39,790 bases of DNA. It comes from an uncultured Alphaproteobacteria bacterium (GTDB lineage Bacteria > Pseudomonadota > Alphaproteobacteria > Rhodobacterales > Rhodobacteraceae). Shown here piece after piece: positions 1 through 7,512 of the stretch (its first letter is position 1; every line of letters begins with the position of its first letter). Under the pieces are notes generated by a model. That model was given only the letters and a program-made list of their open reading frames with translations, searched no databases and was not told the DNA's origin. The DNA lies in the NCBI GenBank assembly GCA_913031285.1, contig CAJWEI010000029.1:1-39790 (forward strand), given 5' to 3'. The position numbers were made by a program, and so were the translations under genes.

Positions 1-2
1 TG

Positions 3-407
3 CATAAGACTATTGTGTTTATCACACATGATTTGGACGAAGCTCTGCGGATAGGAGATGACATTGCAATCTTGCGTGACGGCGAGTTGATCCAGAAAGG
101 TAACCCTCAAAGCATTGTTTTAAAACCGGCGAACGATTACGTCGCTGATTTTACAAAAGATGTGAATAGGGCGCGAGTTTTGACGCTCAACACTCTATCC
201 CATGAGGCGGGCGCCGAAGAAGGTTTACCCTTAAATAGTGACCTTTCTATTGAGGAAGCCATGCAAGAGATGATAGTGTCAGATCATAACTTGGTTACAG
301 TTATGAAGGAAGGTAAGTCCATTGGGCAAGTTTCGCTCAGCGATATGGTCGCAGCAATTGCTAAGCCCAATACAACACAAAGTGGCGCAACCAACTCTTA
401 TCGTTAA
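3..407 (+). CDS. proV: Glycine betaine/proline-type ABC transporter ATPase, C-terminal part (5' truncated by window)
   Basis: Only the last 134 or so residues are in the window; the frame is open to the left edge. What is visible is the end of the nucleotide-binding domain (FITHDLDEALRIGDDIAILRDG, which contains the switch histidine), followed by a short linker and one CBS-like segment (from about LNSDLSIEEAM to the end). ATPases of the ProV/OpuAA family have this arrangement and energise uptake of glycine betaine, proline betaine or carnitine. The CBS part is often used for ionic-strength or nucleotide sensing. The gene precedes a carnitine-type catabolic operon on the same strand, so the importer may supply its substrate. 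The 256-base gap and the regulatory motif that follow suggest the catabolic operon has its own promoter. Family assignment is firm; the substrate is inferred. Confidence 0.85.
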   Translation, partial: HKTIVFITHDLDEALRIGDDIAILRDGELIQKGNPQSIVLKPANDYVADFTKDVNRARVLTLNTLSHEAGAEEGLPLNSDLSIEEAMQEMIVSDHNLVTVMKEGKSIGQVSLSDMVAAIAKPNTTQSGATNSYR

Positions 408-592
408 ACGTGTCAAAAAGGCGCCGTGTTTGTTATAAATATACCTTATAATTATTACTAAAGAATTAGCTTTGAAACATAGCCCTTAAAGCCATTGAGA
501 GTAAGTTGTATTGCAAAGATCTAAACCCATAAGGAGCTGAGAGTAGTGTAGTGGGATACAAACCGATACAAATTTATTTTCGCCATATTATG

Positions 593-632
593 TCGAAAAA
601 TCGTATTAAAGTTCAAAATTTTTGACGAAAAT
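593..632 (+). promoter_or_regulatory. Paired direct repeat, candidate CdhR-type operator of the carnitine operon
   Basis: TCGAAAAATCG at 593-603 is followed by GACGAAAAT at 624-632, so the two CGAAAA cores are 32 bases apart, close to three helical turns. The same pair occurs at 6401-6439 between the regulator and the beta-keto acid cleavage gene. AraC-family proteins commonly bind such direct repeats. I did not see another copy of the pair in the window. Confidence 0.5.
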
Positions 633-665
633 GAGAATCGTAAACAGAATTTCAGGGAGGCAATG

Positions 666-2147
666 ATGTCAAAAATTCAGTCGTATAAAATGTTGATTGA
701 CGGAGAATGGGTCGATGCATCTGACCGAAAGATGTTTGACAGTGTCAACCCGTCCACTGGCGACGTCTGGAGCCAGATTCCAGAAGCAACAGAGAAAGAT
801 GTCGACCGCGCTGTAATGGCCGCTCATCGTGCCTTTAAGAAGGGTCCATGGGCCAGTATGCTTTCCACGCAAAGAGGAGCTCTTTTAAGACGGCTTGCGG
901 AGCTGCTGGCAGAACGATCAGAGGAACTTGGACGTACCGAAAGTATTGATACTGGAAAAATGTTAAAGGAAACGCGCTGGCAAGCCAAATATATTTCCGA
1001 GTTTTTTCAGTTTTACGCAGGATGCGCAGATAAAATAACAGGCGATGTTCTTCCTATTGATAAGCCTGATATGTTTGTTTTTACCAACCGAGAGCCGTTG
1101 GGAGTTGTAGCAGCAGTTGTGCCGTGGAATTCGCAGTTGTTTTTGATCGCAGTAAAAATTGGACCTGCTTTAGCAGCGGGCAACACGATTGTTCTAAAGG
1201 CCTCTGAACATGCATCTGCCGCTATGCTGGAATTTGGTGTTCTTATTGAAAAAGCAGGCTTTCCTCAAGGTGTCGTCAATATTGTGACAGGCCACGGCGA
1301 TCCTTGTGGTAAAGCACTAACAAGCCATCCAAAAGTAGCGCGTATTTCTTTTACTGGTGGACCGCGTGCTGCAAAACATGTGTTGCACAATTCAGCTGAG
1401 AATTTTGCCGAAGTTTCGCTAGAACTAGGTGGAAAATCTCCGTTTATCGTTTTTGAGGATGCCGATATTGAAAGTGCAGTAAACGGATGCATCGCCGGTA
1501 TTTTTGGTGCAACAGGTCAGAGCTGCGTGGCTGGATCACGCCTTTATCTTCACGACGACATCGCTGACGAATTTCTAGATAGGATGACCCGTCTGGCTAA
1601 AGAAATTTGCATTGGCGACCCACTTTTGGAGGAAACCCAAATGGGGCCACTTTGCACACTGGGGCAGATGGCGAGCGTTGAAAACGAAGTTGCTCGTGCC
1701 GTCCAAGAAGGCGGCACAATTCTGTGTGGGGGAAAAAGGCCTGAGGGCATGAGGGGCAACTATTATGAACCCACGATCATCGAATGCCCACGGCAAGATA
1801 TGCATATTGTCGATACCGAAATGTTTGGCCCAGTGCTAAGTGTTCTGCGGTTTAAGACAGAGGATGAAGTGATTGAACTGGCAAACGACACTGTTCACGG
1901 GCTTGCGGCAGGCATTTTTACACGTGATAGTGCTAGATCGCTGCGCATTGCAAAAGCAGTAGATGCCGGCATCGTTTGGGTGAATACCTATAGGGTAGTC
2001 TCCCCAATCGCCGAATTTGGCGGTGTGAAAGGCTCAGGCTATGGACGGGAAAGTGGATTTCAGGCTATGTACGACTATACCAGACCAAAAACGATCTGGA
2101 TGAACACCTCTTCTGAGCCAATGACCAACCCATTCATGATGCGCTGA
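666..2147 (+). CDS. Aldehyde dehydrogenase family protein (NAD(P)+-dependent)
   Basis: An aldehyde dehydrogenase of usual length (493-494 residues) that would oxidise an aldehyde to its carboxylic acid in the cytoplasm. Counting from the upstream Met, the catalytic set is complete: Asn156 in VPWNSQ, Glu254 in LELGGKSP and the nucleophile Cys288 in GQSCVAG. There are two adjacent ATG codons (663 and 666). The ribosome site AGGGAGG at 654-660 is better spaced for the second, so 666 is used here. It is the first gene of an operon with a flavin monooxygenase, a CaiD-like hydratase and carnitine dehydrogenase, and it sits behind a repeat pair shared with the cdhR region. Betaine aldehyde and 4-trimethylaminobutyraldehyde are reasonable substrates in this context, but the sequence alone does not fix the substrate. 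Confidence 0.9.
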   Translation: MSKIQSYKMLIDGEWVDASDRKMFDSVNPSTGDVWSQIPEATEKDVDRAVMAAHRAFKKGPWASMLSTQRGALLRRLAELLAERSEELGRTESIDTGKMLKETRWQAKYISEFFQFYAGCADKITGDVLPIDKPDMFVFTNREPLGVVAAVVPWNSQLFLIAVKIGPALAAGNTIVLKASEHASAAMLEFGVLIEKAGFPQGVVNIVTGHGDPCGKALTSHPKVARISFTGGPRAAKHVLHNSAENFAEVSLELGGKSPFIVFEDADIESAVNGCIAGIFGATGQSCVAGSRLYLHDDIADEFLDRMTRLAKEICIGDPLLEETQMGPLCTLGQMASVENEVARAVQEGGTILCGGKRPEGMRGNYYEPTIIECPRQDMHIVDTEMFGPVLSVLRFKTEDEVIELANDTVHGLAAGIFTRDSARSLRIAKAVDAGIVWVNTYRVVSPIAEFGGVKGSGYGRESGFQAMYDYTRPKTIWMNTSSEPMTNPFMMR

Positions 2148-2159
2148 GGAGGTTGGGAT

Positions 2160-3200
2160 ATGAAATTTCAATTGGCAATAAATCTCGAAAGAATGGATAA
2201 TAGCACCGATATGCGCGATGTTGCGCAACATACATTAGATATGGTGCAGATGGCAGAGACTGGGGGATTTAATATTGTGTGGGCAGCAGAGCATCACGCT
2301 TTGGAGATGACGATCGCGCCCAATCCGTTTCAAATACTAACATGGTGGGCAAAAGAAACCAGTAACATCAGGCTGGGAACAGCAGTTGCAACAGCAGCGT
2401 ATTGGCATCCTATCAACTTGGCAGGAGAAGCTGCGTTTCTAGATCTTATTTCGGACGGGCGCCTCGAATTTGGCATCGGCTCTGGAGCATACCAGCGCGA
2501 GTTTGATAGAATGCACCCAGGTTTAAAACAGTCTGATGGATGGCGCCACATGCAAGAAATGTTGCCTTTAGTACGCGCGTTATGGCAAGGCGATGTTGAG
2601 CATAATGGGGATTACTGGAGCTTTCCCACTTCCACCTCTTGTCCAAAACCAGTACAGAACGAAGTCCCAGTCTGGGTCGCTGCACGTTCGCCGATCACGT
2701 TTGATTATGCACTGCGCGAGAAATGTCATGTGATGAGTTGGCCCCTTACCCGGGGCTTTGAAGAAGCAGAGCTTTACAAAAAACAACTTAATGAAGCTGT
2801 TATAAAAGCAGACAACGGATTTCGCCCTACCTTTGCGATGATGCGCCACGCTGCTATTTATGAAAATCAGAAAGATCGTGATGAAGCAATCCGCGCCATT
2901 CAGACCGTATTAGGACAATTTGAAAACCTGTTTCGCAATATGGGTGATGTCCACAACGGTTTTCCTAGGGTAATACCTCTTGATGAGTTGCAAGGCCGAG
3001 AGCAATATAAACCATCGATGCTGGAAGAAAACCTTCTTTTCGGATCACCTGATATAGTCATAAAGAAACTTAAAAAATATAAAGAGCTTGGGGTTGATGA
3101 ATTTATCTACTACGCAAGCATGGGAATGGATATGGATACGCAAAAGCGCTCTATGAGACTATTTTGCAACGAAGTCATTCCAGAATTTCAACAAGGATAA
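2160..3200 (+). CDS. LLM class flavin-dependent oxidoreductase (luciferase-like monooxygenase)
   Basis: This 346-residue protein has the bacterial-luciferase (LLM) TIM-barrel pattern: an N-terminal beta strand and helix, WAAEHH near residue 41, then IRLGTAVATAAYWHP and DGRLEFGIGSGAYQREF. Such proteins use reduced FMN supplied by a reductase and O2, or F420 in actinobacteria, to oxidise small substrates. A strong ribosome site (GAGGAGG) precedes the ATG, and the gap to the aldehyde dehydrogenase is 12 bases. The next gene begins 5 bases after its stop, so the genes are co-transcribed. No flavin reductase is nearby; a housekeeping one may serve. Its job in a carnitine or butyrobetaine operon is not obvious. 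It could open an N-methylated or related substrate to give the aldehyde handled by the upstream enzyme, but this is speculation. Confidence 0.85.
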   Translation: MKFQLAINLERMDNSTDMRDVAQHTLDMVQMAETGGFNIVWAAEHHALEMTIAPNPFQILTWWAKETSNIRLGTAVATAAYWHPINLAGEAAFLDLISDGRLEFGIGSGAYQREFDRMHPGLKQSDGWRHMQEMLPLVRALWQGDVEHNGDYWSFPTSTSCPKPVQNEVPVWVAARSPITFDYALREKCHVMSWPLTRGFEEAELYKKQLNEAVIKADNGFRPTFAMMRHAAIYENQKDRDEAIRAIQTVLGQFENLFRNMGDVHNGFPRVIPLDELQGREQYKPSMLEENLLFGSPDIVIKKLKKYKELGVDEFIYYASMGMDMDTQKRSMRLFCNEVIPEFQQG

Positions 3201-3205
3201 AAGCC

Positions 3206-4009
3206 ATGTCAAACGGTGTTGAGGTCAGGCGTGATGGCCATGTTCTAGAGGTTAAACTAGACCGGGGTAAGGTAAACGCAATTGATGTGCCCACGTCACA
3301 AGTCTTGGCCGCGGCTTTCAAAGAACTGCGCGAGGACAATGACCTTAGAGTGGCAATCCTTACTGGTGGTGGTGACAAAATATTTTCTGCAGGATGGGAC
3401 TTGAAAGCGCTAAATGACGGTGAGATGCAGCTGGATAATTGGTGGGAAACCGATGATTACGGCGAGGGCGGCTTTACTGGTCTGACCGAAAACTGGATCC
3501 TGAATAAACCAGTAATAGCGGCGATAAACGGGTTGGCTATTGGCGGTGGCTTTGAGATGGCGATGGCCTGTGATCTGATAATTGCCGCGGAGCATGCCGA
3601 ATTTGCTCTTCCGGAAATGCCGCTTGGTATTGTCCCAGATGCAGGGGCTTTGCAACGATTACCGAGGCGAATACCACATAATATTGCTATGGAAATGTTT
3701 TTCTTAGGCCGTAGAATGGGTGCACAGGAAGCAGCTCACTATGGCCTTGTGAACAAAGTAGTTCCCAAAGACAACCTTATGGAAGCGGCACAAGAATGGG
3801 CGGAATCTATCGCATGGTCTGCTCCACTTGCAATGCAATCAGTAAAAGAAGTGCAGCGGGAAATTGAATGCATTCCGCTGGAAAGCGCTTTTCGCAAAAT
3901 GCGCACAGACCCCATGCCTACCTACCGAAAAATGCTCAAGTCAAAAGATGCGGCAGAGGGGGTTGCCGCCTTCGTTGAAAAGCGGGAACCAAATTTTAAA
4001 GGGGAATGA
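3206..4009 (+). CDS. caiD: CaiD-like crotonobetainyl-CoA hydratase (enoyl-CoA hydratase/isomerase family)
   Basis: This crotonase-fold protein of 267 residues closely matches what I recall of E. coli CaiD: FSAGWDLKA, GGFTGLTE, KPVIAAINGLAIGGGFE, ALPEMPLGIVPDAG and a C-terminus like EGVAAFVEKREP. The two catalytic glutamates expected for hydratases are present (Glu117 after GGGF, Glu137 in ALPE). CaiD interconverts crotonobetainyl-CoA and L-carnitinyl-CoA. The frame is open further upstream, but the ATG at 3206 has AAGGA 8 bases before it and gives the family N-terminus. It lies 5 bases after the monooxygenase gene, and its stop codon overlaps the reading frame of carnitine dehydrogenase. That neighbour supports a carnitine role over general fatty-acid oxidation. 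Confidence 0.85.
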   Translation: MSNGVEVRRDGHVLEVKLDRGKVNAIDVPTSQVLAAAFKELREDNDLRVAILTGGGDKIFSAGWDLKALNDGEMQLDNWWETDDYGEGGFTGLTENWILNKPVIAAINGLAIGGGFEMAMACDLIIAAEHAEFALPEMPLGIVPDAGALQRLPRRIPHNIAMEMFFLGRRMGAQEAAHYGLVNKVVPKDNLMEAAQEWAESIAWSAPLAMQSVKEVQREIECIPLESAFRKMRTDPMPTYRKMLKSKDAAEGVAAFVEKREPNFKGE

Positions 4010-4011
4010 TC

Positions 4012-4950
4012 ATGTTGCCACCCCGATCCATCACCCGCATCGCAAGTATTGGTGGCGGGCCTATCGGAGCGGGCTGGGCGGCTCACTTCTTAGCCCGTGG
4101 GTATGACGTCAATGCCTATATCCATGACGATAGCGAACGAGCCGTGTTTCATGCAATTTTGCAAACCGGTTGGAAAAGCCTCACAGATCTGGGCCTTTCT
4201 CCAAACGCATCTCTGGATCGCCTAACACTCACCACAGATTTAGAAAAAGCTGTGCAAGGGGCGGGCTTTATTCAAGAAAGCGCCCCAGAACGTATCGAAT
4301 TAAAACAGGCTTTATATGCCAAACTCGGCGCAATTGTTCCGGCAAACGTTATTATAGGTTCTTCAACATCAGGCCTTACAATGACCGATATTCAACGCAA
4401 CTGTGTTACTCCTGAGCGTTGCGTCATCGGCCATCCCTTTAATCCGCCTTACCTTTTGCCTCTTGTTGAAATTGCAGGAGGTGATCAAACTGGGCCCGAA
4501 GCCGTCGAGTGGGCTGGTGAATTCTACAAAGTCGCTGGGAAATCACCTCTGATCATGAAAAAGGAAATTCCGGGTTTTGTAGCCACACGTTTACAGGAAG
4601 CTCTCTGGCGGGAAGCACTTCACATGGTAGCCAACGGCGAAGCAACGCCTGCAGATATAGACAACGCACTTATGAATGGCCCTGCCCCACGCATGGCCGT
4701 TCAGGGGCAATGTATGGCCTTTCATGTGGCGTGTGGTGAAGGCGGGATGGCAACAAACCTTGACCAGTTCGGCCCAGCACTGAAGCTCCCATGGACACGC
4801 CTAGATGCGCCTGAGCTAACCGAAGAACTACGCAATAGGATGGTCGACGGGTGCAATGAAATTGCTGCAGATCAGCGGTTTGAAGATATGGCCGCAAAAC
4901 GCGATGCCCAAATCGTTGCTGTACTGCGCGCTATTCGCGATACGGCCTAG
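4012..4950 (+). CDS. cdhA: L-carnitine dehydrogenase (3-hydroxyacyl-CoA dehydrogenase-like)
   Basis: An NAD+-dependent dehydrogenase of about 312 residues. It has an N-terminal Rossmann motif GGGPIGAGWAAHF, the catalytic segment VIGHPFNPPYLLPLVEI, and a C-terminal domain with the pattern AFHVACGEGGMATNLDQFGPAL that I associate with carnitine dehydrogenases rather than acyl-CoA-specific enzymes. It would oxidise L-carnitine to 3-dehydrocarnitine. The thioesterase domain that is fused to this enzyme in some bacteria is absent. Of two in-frame starts, ATG 4006 overlaps the caiD stop (ATGA) and almost touches the AAAGGGG ribosome site. ATG 4012 has better spacing and is chosen. It ends the operon; the product would be cleaved by the enzyme encoded at 6499. 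Substrate inference rests on family pattern and neighbours together. Confidence 0.85.
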   Translation: MLPPRSITRIASIGGGPIGAGWAAHFLARGYDVNAYIHDDSERAVFHAILQTGWKSLTDLGLSPNASLDRLTLTTDLEKAVQGAGFIQESAPERIELKQALYAKLGAIVPANVIIGSSTSGLTMTDIQRNCVTPERCVIGHPFNPPYLLPLVEIAGGDQTGPEAVEWAGEFYKVAGKSPLIMKKEIPGFVATRLQEALWREALHMVANGEATPADIDNALMNGPAPRMAVQGQCMAFHVACGEGGMATNLDQFGPALKLPWTRLDAPELTEELRNRMVDGCNEIAADQRFEDMAAKRDAQIVAVLRAIRDTA

Positions 4951-5296
4951 GATAAAATGTCATAAGTGATTGACCTTTGCCGCTTATGACTCGAAAGAGC
5001 CAACTATCGGGCGGGAGTCCATAGCGTCGTAAGTTTTGCTATCTCTGCATAAAGCACCACTAGCTTTAATTTCTCTTAGAAGATAGATATTTACTTGTTG
5101 GTGCCTTTGATTGAATTTCTTGGAAATAGGATCGCCTTTTGAGCGTTCTGGAGAAAATTGATCGCCTAACTTGGTTTTCGGAAAAGCTGAACTTTATCTT
5201 CATAGCTAAAAACTTGTGCTGGTTTACATAATTTACATAGAACAAGGGTCAACGACTGAGACTCATTCGGCTGAAAATTTGCAATAATCTGCACTA
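4951..5296. other. Convergent intergenic region
   Basis: No coding sequence is recognisable between the 3' ends of carnitine dehydrogenase and the AraC-type regulator. The only structure seen is the inverted repeat at 4959-4990. Confidence 0.6.
4959..4990. repeat. 8-bp inverted repeat downstream of carnitine dehydrogenase
   Basis: GTCATAAG (4959-4966) and CTTATGAC (4983-4990) are perfect inverted copies with a 16-base spacer, starting 9 bases after the stop codon. There is no U-run after it, so it is a poor intrinsic terminator. It may be an mRNA 3'-end structure or a protein site. Confidence 0.4.
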
Positions 5297-6337
5297 TTAT
5301 TGCGTTTTCTGGTCAGCCACTATTTTGTGACGGGTATTCAGCGTTTCCAGAAAACTCCCCAAAGTCCCTGGCCAATGAGGTGCCGTTTCCTGTTCTGGCC
5401 ACGCTTGACGATAGGCACTCGGCCTACGACCAAAACACTTTCTGAAGGCATAAGCAAAATGAGACAGGGAATTAAATCCTGATGCCGTTGCAATTTCACG
5501 CACTCCCAATTCAGTCGAAATTAAAAGTACACGGGAATGTTGCAACCTAAGTAGTAGACCAAACTGCACGATGCTACATCCTACCGATTTACTGAATTGG
5601 CGTTCAAGCTGGCGTTGAGATAAGCCAATTTTTTTTGCAATTTCGGGCACTGTAAATGGTTCGCTGATGTTCTGCTCGATAATATTGATTGCAGAGCGCA
5701 CCACAGGCATTAACTTTCCAATTCCACGGCCCAACGTCTTGCGTTGCGGATCAGATGCGTGACGCACCGAGTGATGCAACATTTGGTCAGATATCTCTCC
5801 CACTAGCGCCATGCCAAAGCGCTGGCCAATAATATGCAACATTAGATCAATTCCCGCCGAGGCTCCCGAACATGACAGAATATTCCCATCAACAGTGAAT
5901 AATTGTTCTTTCGCTTTGATATTAGGAAATTTTTCCTGGAACCCTGCCAAGTAAGACCAATGTGCAGTTACTATTCGGTTGGCCAAGAGACCTGCCTCGG
6001 CAAGAATATACGCTCCCATTTCAACACCGCAAATTTGCGTACCATACCGCCCCTGAAACCTCAGCCATGAGAATAGGCGTTTGTTGGAATAATGTTCGGC
6101 ACCCCAGCTCCCAACTACAAAAATAAGGTCATTTCGCTCAATCTTTTCAGGTGGTAGCGAACACTTTAGGGTCATGCCATTGCTTGGAATGACCTCAGGT
6201 CCATCAAAACTGATAAAACTATGCTCATAAACATTCTCTGGCAAAAGATAATTTGCAATCCTGACAGGCTCCATCAAATTTGACAGGCTGAACATATTGA
6301 ACCGGGGGATCAAAACGAAAAATATTCTGCTTACCAA
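5297..6337 (-). CDS. cdhR: GATase1-like AraC family transcriptional regulator, CdhR/GbdR type
   Basis: The N-terminal half is a DJ-1/PfpI-like class I amidotransferase domain (FFVLIPRFNMFS near the start, ICGVEMGAYILAEAGLL, VDGNILSCSGASAGIDLMLHII). The C-terminal half is an AraC helix-turn-helix (FTVPEIAKKIGLSQRQLERQF, then GVREIATASGFNSLSHFAYAFRKCFGRRPSAYR). This architecture defines the GbdR/CdhR/ArgR-type regulators that sense glycine betaine, carnitine or arginine. The longest frame begins at 6394, but a TTG at 6337 with AGGAG just upstream gives MVSRIFFVLIP, the usual family N-terminus. That start is preferred and leaves a 161-base divergent promoter. It is transcribed away from the beta-keto acid cleavage gene, and a direct-repeat pair lies between them, so carnitine-responsive activation is likely. 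The ligand is inferred from the neighbours. Confidence 0.88.
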   Translation of the reverse strand: MVSRIFFVLIPRFNMFSLSNLMEPVRIANYLLPENVYEHSFISFDGPEVIPSNGMTLKCSLPPEKIERNDLIFVVGSWGAEHYSNKRLFSWLRFQGRYGTQICGVEMGAYILAEAGLLANRIVTAHWSYLAGFQEKFPNIKAKEQLFTVDGNILSCSGASAGIDLMLHIIGQRFGMALVGEISDQMLHHSVRHASDPQRKTLGRGIGKLMPVVRSAINIIEQNISEPFTVPEIAKKIGLSQRQLERQFSKSVGCSIVQFGLLLRLQHSRVLLISTELGVREIATASGFNSLSHFAYAFRKCFGRRPSAYRQAWPEQETAPHWPGTLGSFLETLNTRHKIVADQKTQ

Positions 6338-6400
6338 AATTGTACTCCTGAGTATTTGGCCAAAGACGAAGCTAAGTAAAAAATTATGCACCACAAATCA

Positions 6401-6439
6401 TCGAAAAATCGCCACAGAGATTTTCTTTGTGACGAAAAT
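6401..6439 (+). promoter_or_regulatory. Paired direct repeat in the cdhR-cdhC divergent promoter
   Basis: TCGAAAAATCG at 6401-6411 and GACGAAAAT at 6431-6439 repeat the pair seen at 593-632, with the CGAAAA cores 31 bases apart here and 32 there. The pair sits between the regulator start (6337) and the beta-keto acid cleavage enzyme start (6499). It is the best candidate site for CdhR in activating the right-hand gene and perhaps in autoregulation. Confidence 0.55.
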
Positions 6440-6498
6440 TCGATATAGTCAAGAGATTTGAATTTTCATGATGAGTCATCATTTAAGGGAGTTGCTCT

Positions 6499-7389
6499 AT
6501 GAATTACGAAGTAGTTGTATCCTGCGCGGTGACCGGAGCAGGCGATACCACAGGTCGAAGCCCACACGTTCCAGTCACCCCCAAAGAGGTTGCAGAATCA
6601 GCTATACAAGCCGCCCAAGCTGGAGCTGCAATCGCACATATACATGTTCGAGATCCAGAAACTGGTAAAGGTTCAAGAGATCCAAAATTGTTCAAAGAGG
6701 TTGTTGATCGAGTGCGCGAAAGCGGAACAGATGTAGTAATAAATTTGACAGCAGGCATGGGAGGCGACTGGGTTCCCTCTGAACAAGATCCTGCAATGCC
6801 AGGGCCTGGAACCGATATGATAGGCGTCCAAGAACGTCTTGCACATGTCGAAGAATGCAGGCCAGAGATTTGTTCGCTTGATTGCGGAACTTTAAACTTT
6901 GGGAACGGCAATGAAATTTACATTTCGACACCACCAATGCTACGCCAAATGGCCGCTATGACCAAGGAGTGGGATGTCAAACCAGAATTAGAAGTATTTG
7001 AACTGGGTCATATTCGCTTTGCTACTCAGATGATTGCTGAGGGTCTTATCGCCGACCCACCTATATTCCAGATTTGCCTAGGAATTCCATGGGGGGCCGA
7101 TCAAAGTGTGGACACGATGAAAGTTATGAAAGACCATCTGCCCTCAGGGGCAAATTGGGCGGGATTTGGCATTTCACGTATGCAGATGCCAATGGCTGCC
7201 GCTGCAGTTGCTATGGGAGGCAATATACGCGTTGGTCTAGAGGATAATATTTACTTAGACCGCGGTGTTTTGGCGACTAACGGCCAGTTAGTTACACGCG
7301 CTGTAGAAATCCTAGAACGCATGGGCGCGCGGGCTTTAACCCCACAAGAGGCGCGTAATAAATTGAAGCTAAGAGGAGCTATAAATTAA
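6499..7389 (+). CDS. cdhC: Beta-keto acid cleavage enzyme (BKACE, DUF849), probable dehydrocarnitine cleavage
   Basis: This 296-residue protein is a clear BKACE/DUF849 TIM barrel. The metal ligands are visible: His47 and His49 in AHIHVRDP and Glu248 in VGLEDN, matching the His-x-His plus Glu zinc site of the 3-keto-5-aminohexanoate cleavage enzyme. Members cleave a beta-keto acid with acetyl-CoA to give acetoacetate and a new CoA thioester. The carnitine branch converts 3-dehydrocarnitine to betainyl-CoA and acetoacetate. The conserved LDCGTLNFG and FELGHIRFA segments are present. GGGAG precedes the ATG with good spacing. It is divergent from the CdhR-like regulator and shares an operator-like repeat with the carnitine dehydrogenase operon, which is the reason for assigning carnitine as substrate. 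Confidence 0.87.
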   Translation: MNYEVVVSCAVTGAGDTTGRSPHVPVTPKEVAESAIQAAQAGAAIAHIHVRDPETGKGSRDPKLFKEVVDRVRESGTDVVINLTAGMGGDWVPSEQDPAMPGPGTDMIGVQERLAHVEECRPEICSLDCGTLNFGNGNEIYISTPPMLRQMAAMTKEWDVKPELEVFELGHIRFATQMIAEGLIADPPIFQICLGIPWGADQSVDTMKVMKDHLPSGANWAGFGISRMQMPMAAAAVAMGGNIRVGLEDNIYLDRGVLATNGQLVTRAVEILERMGARALTPQEARNKLKLRGAIN

Positions 7390-7512
7390 CATTTCCGACA
7401 GCGCAAATGCCCCTTCAAATAAAAGGAGGGACTTATAAAATCTGATTTGCAATAGTTAGTCCAAATAGTTAGGACGCAACAAGCCTTATTAAAAAACACA
7501 CCAGGAAGATCA

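Noticed and set aside
622-650. Possible sigma-70 promoter TTGACG-N17-CAGAAT before the aldehyde dehydrogenase gene
   Set aside because: The implied transcription start would fall on the ribosome site, so the transcript could not use it. The TTGACG is better explained as part of the repeat pair.
6504-6911. 135-codon antisense frame within the beta-keto acid cleavage gene
   Set aside because: Shadow of a clear BKACE gene, with a Ser/Pro/Thr-rich translation typical of antisense frames.
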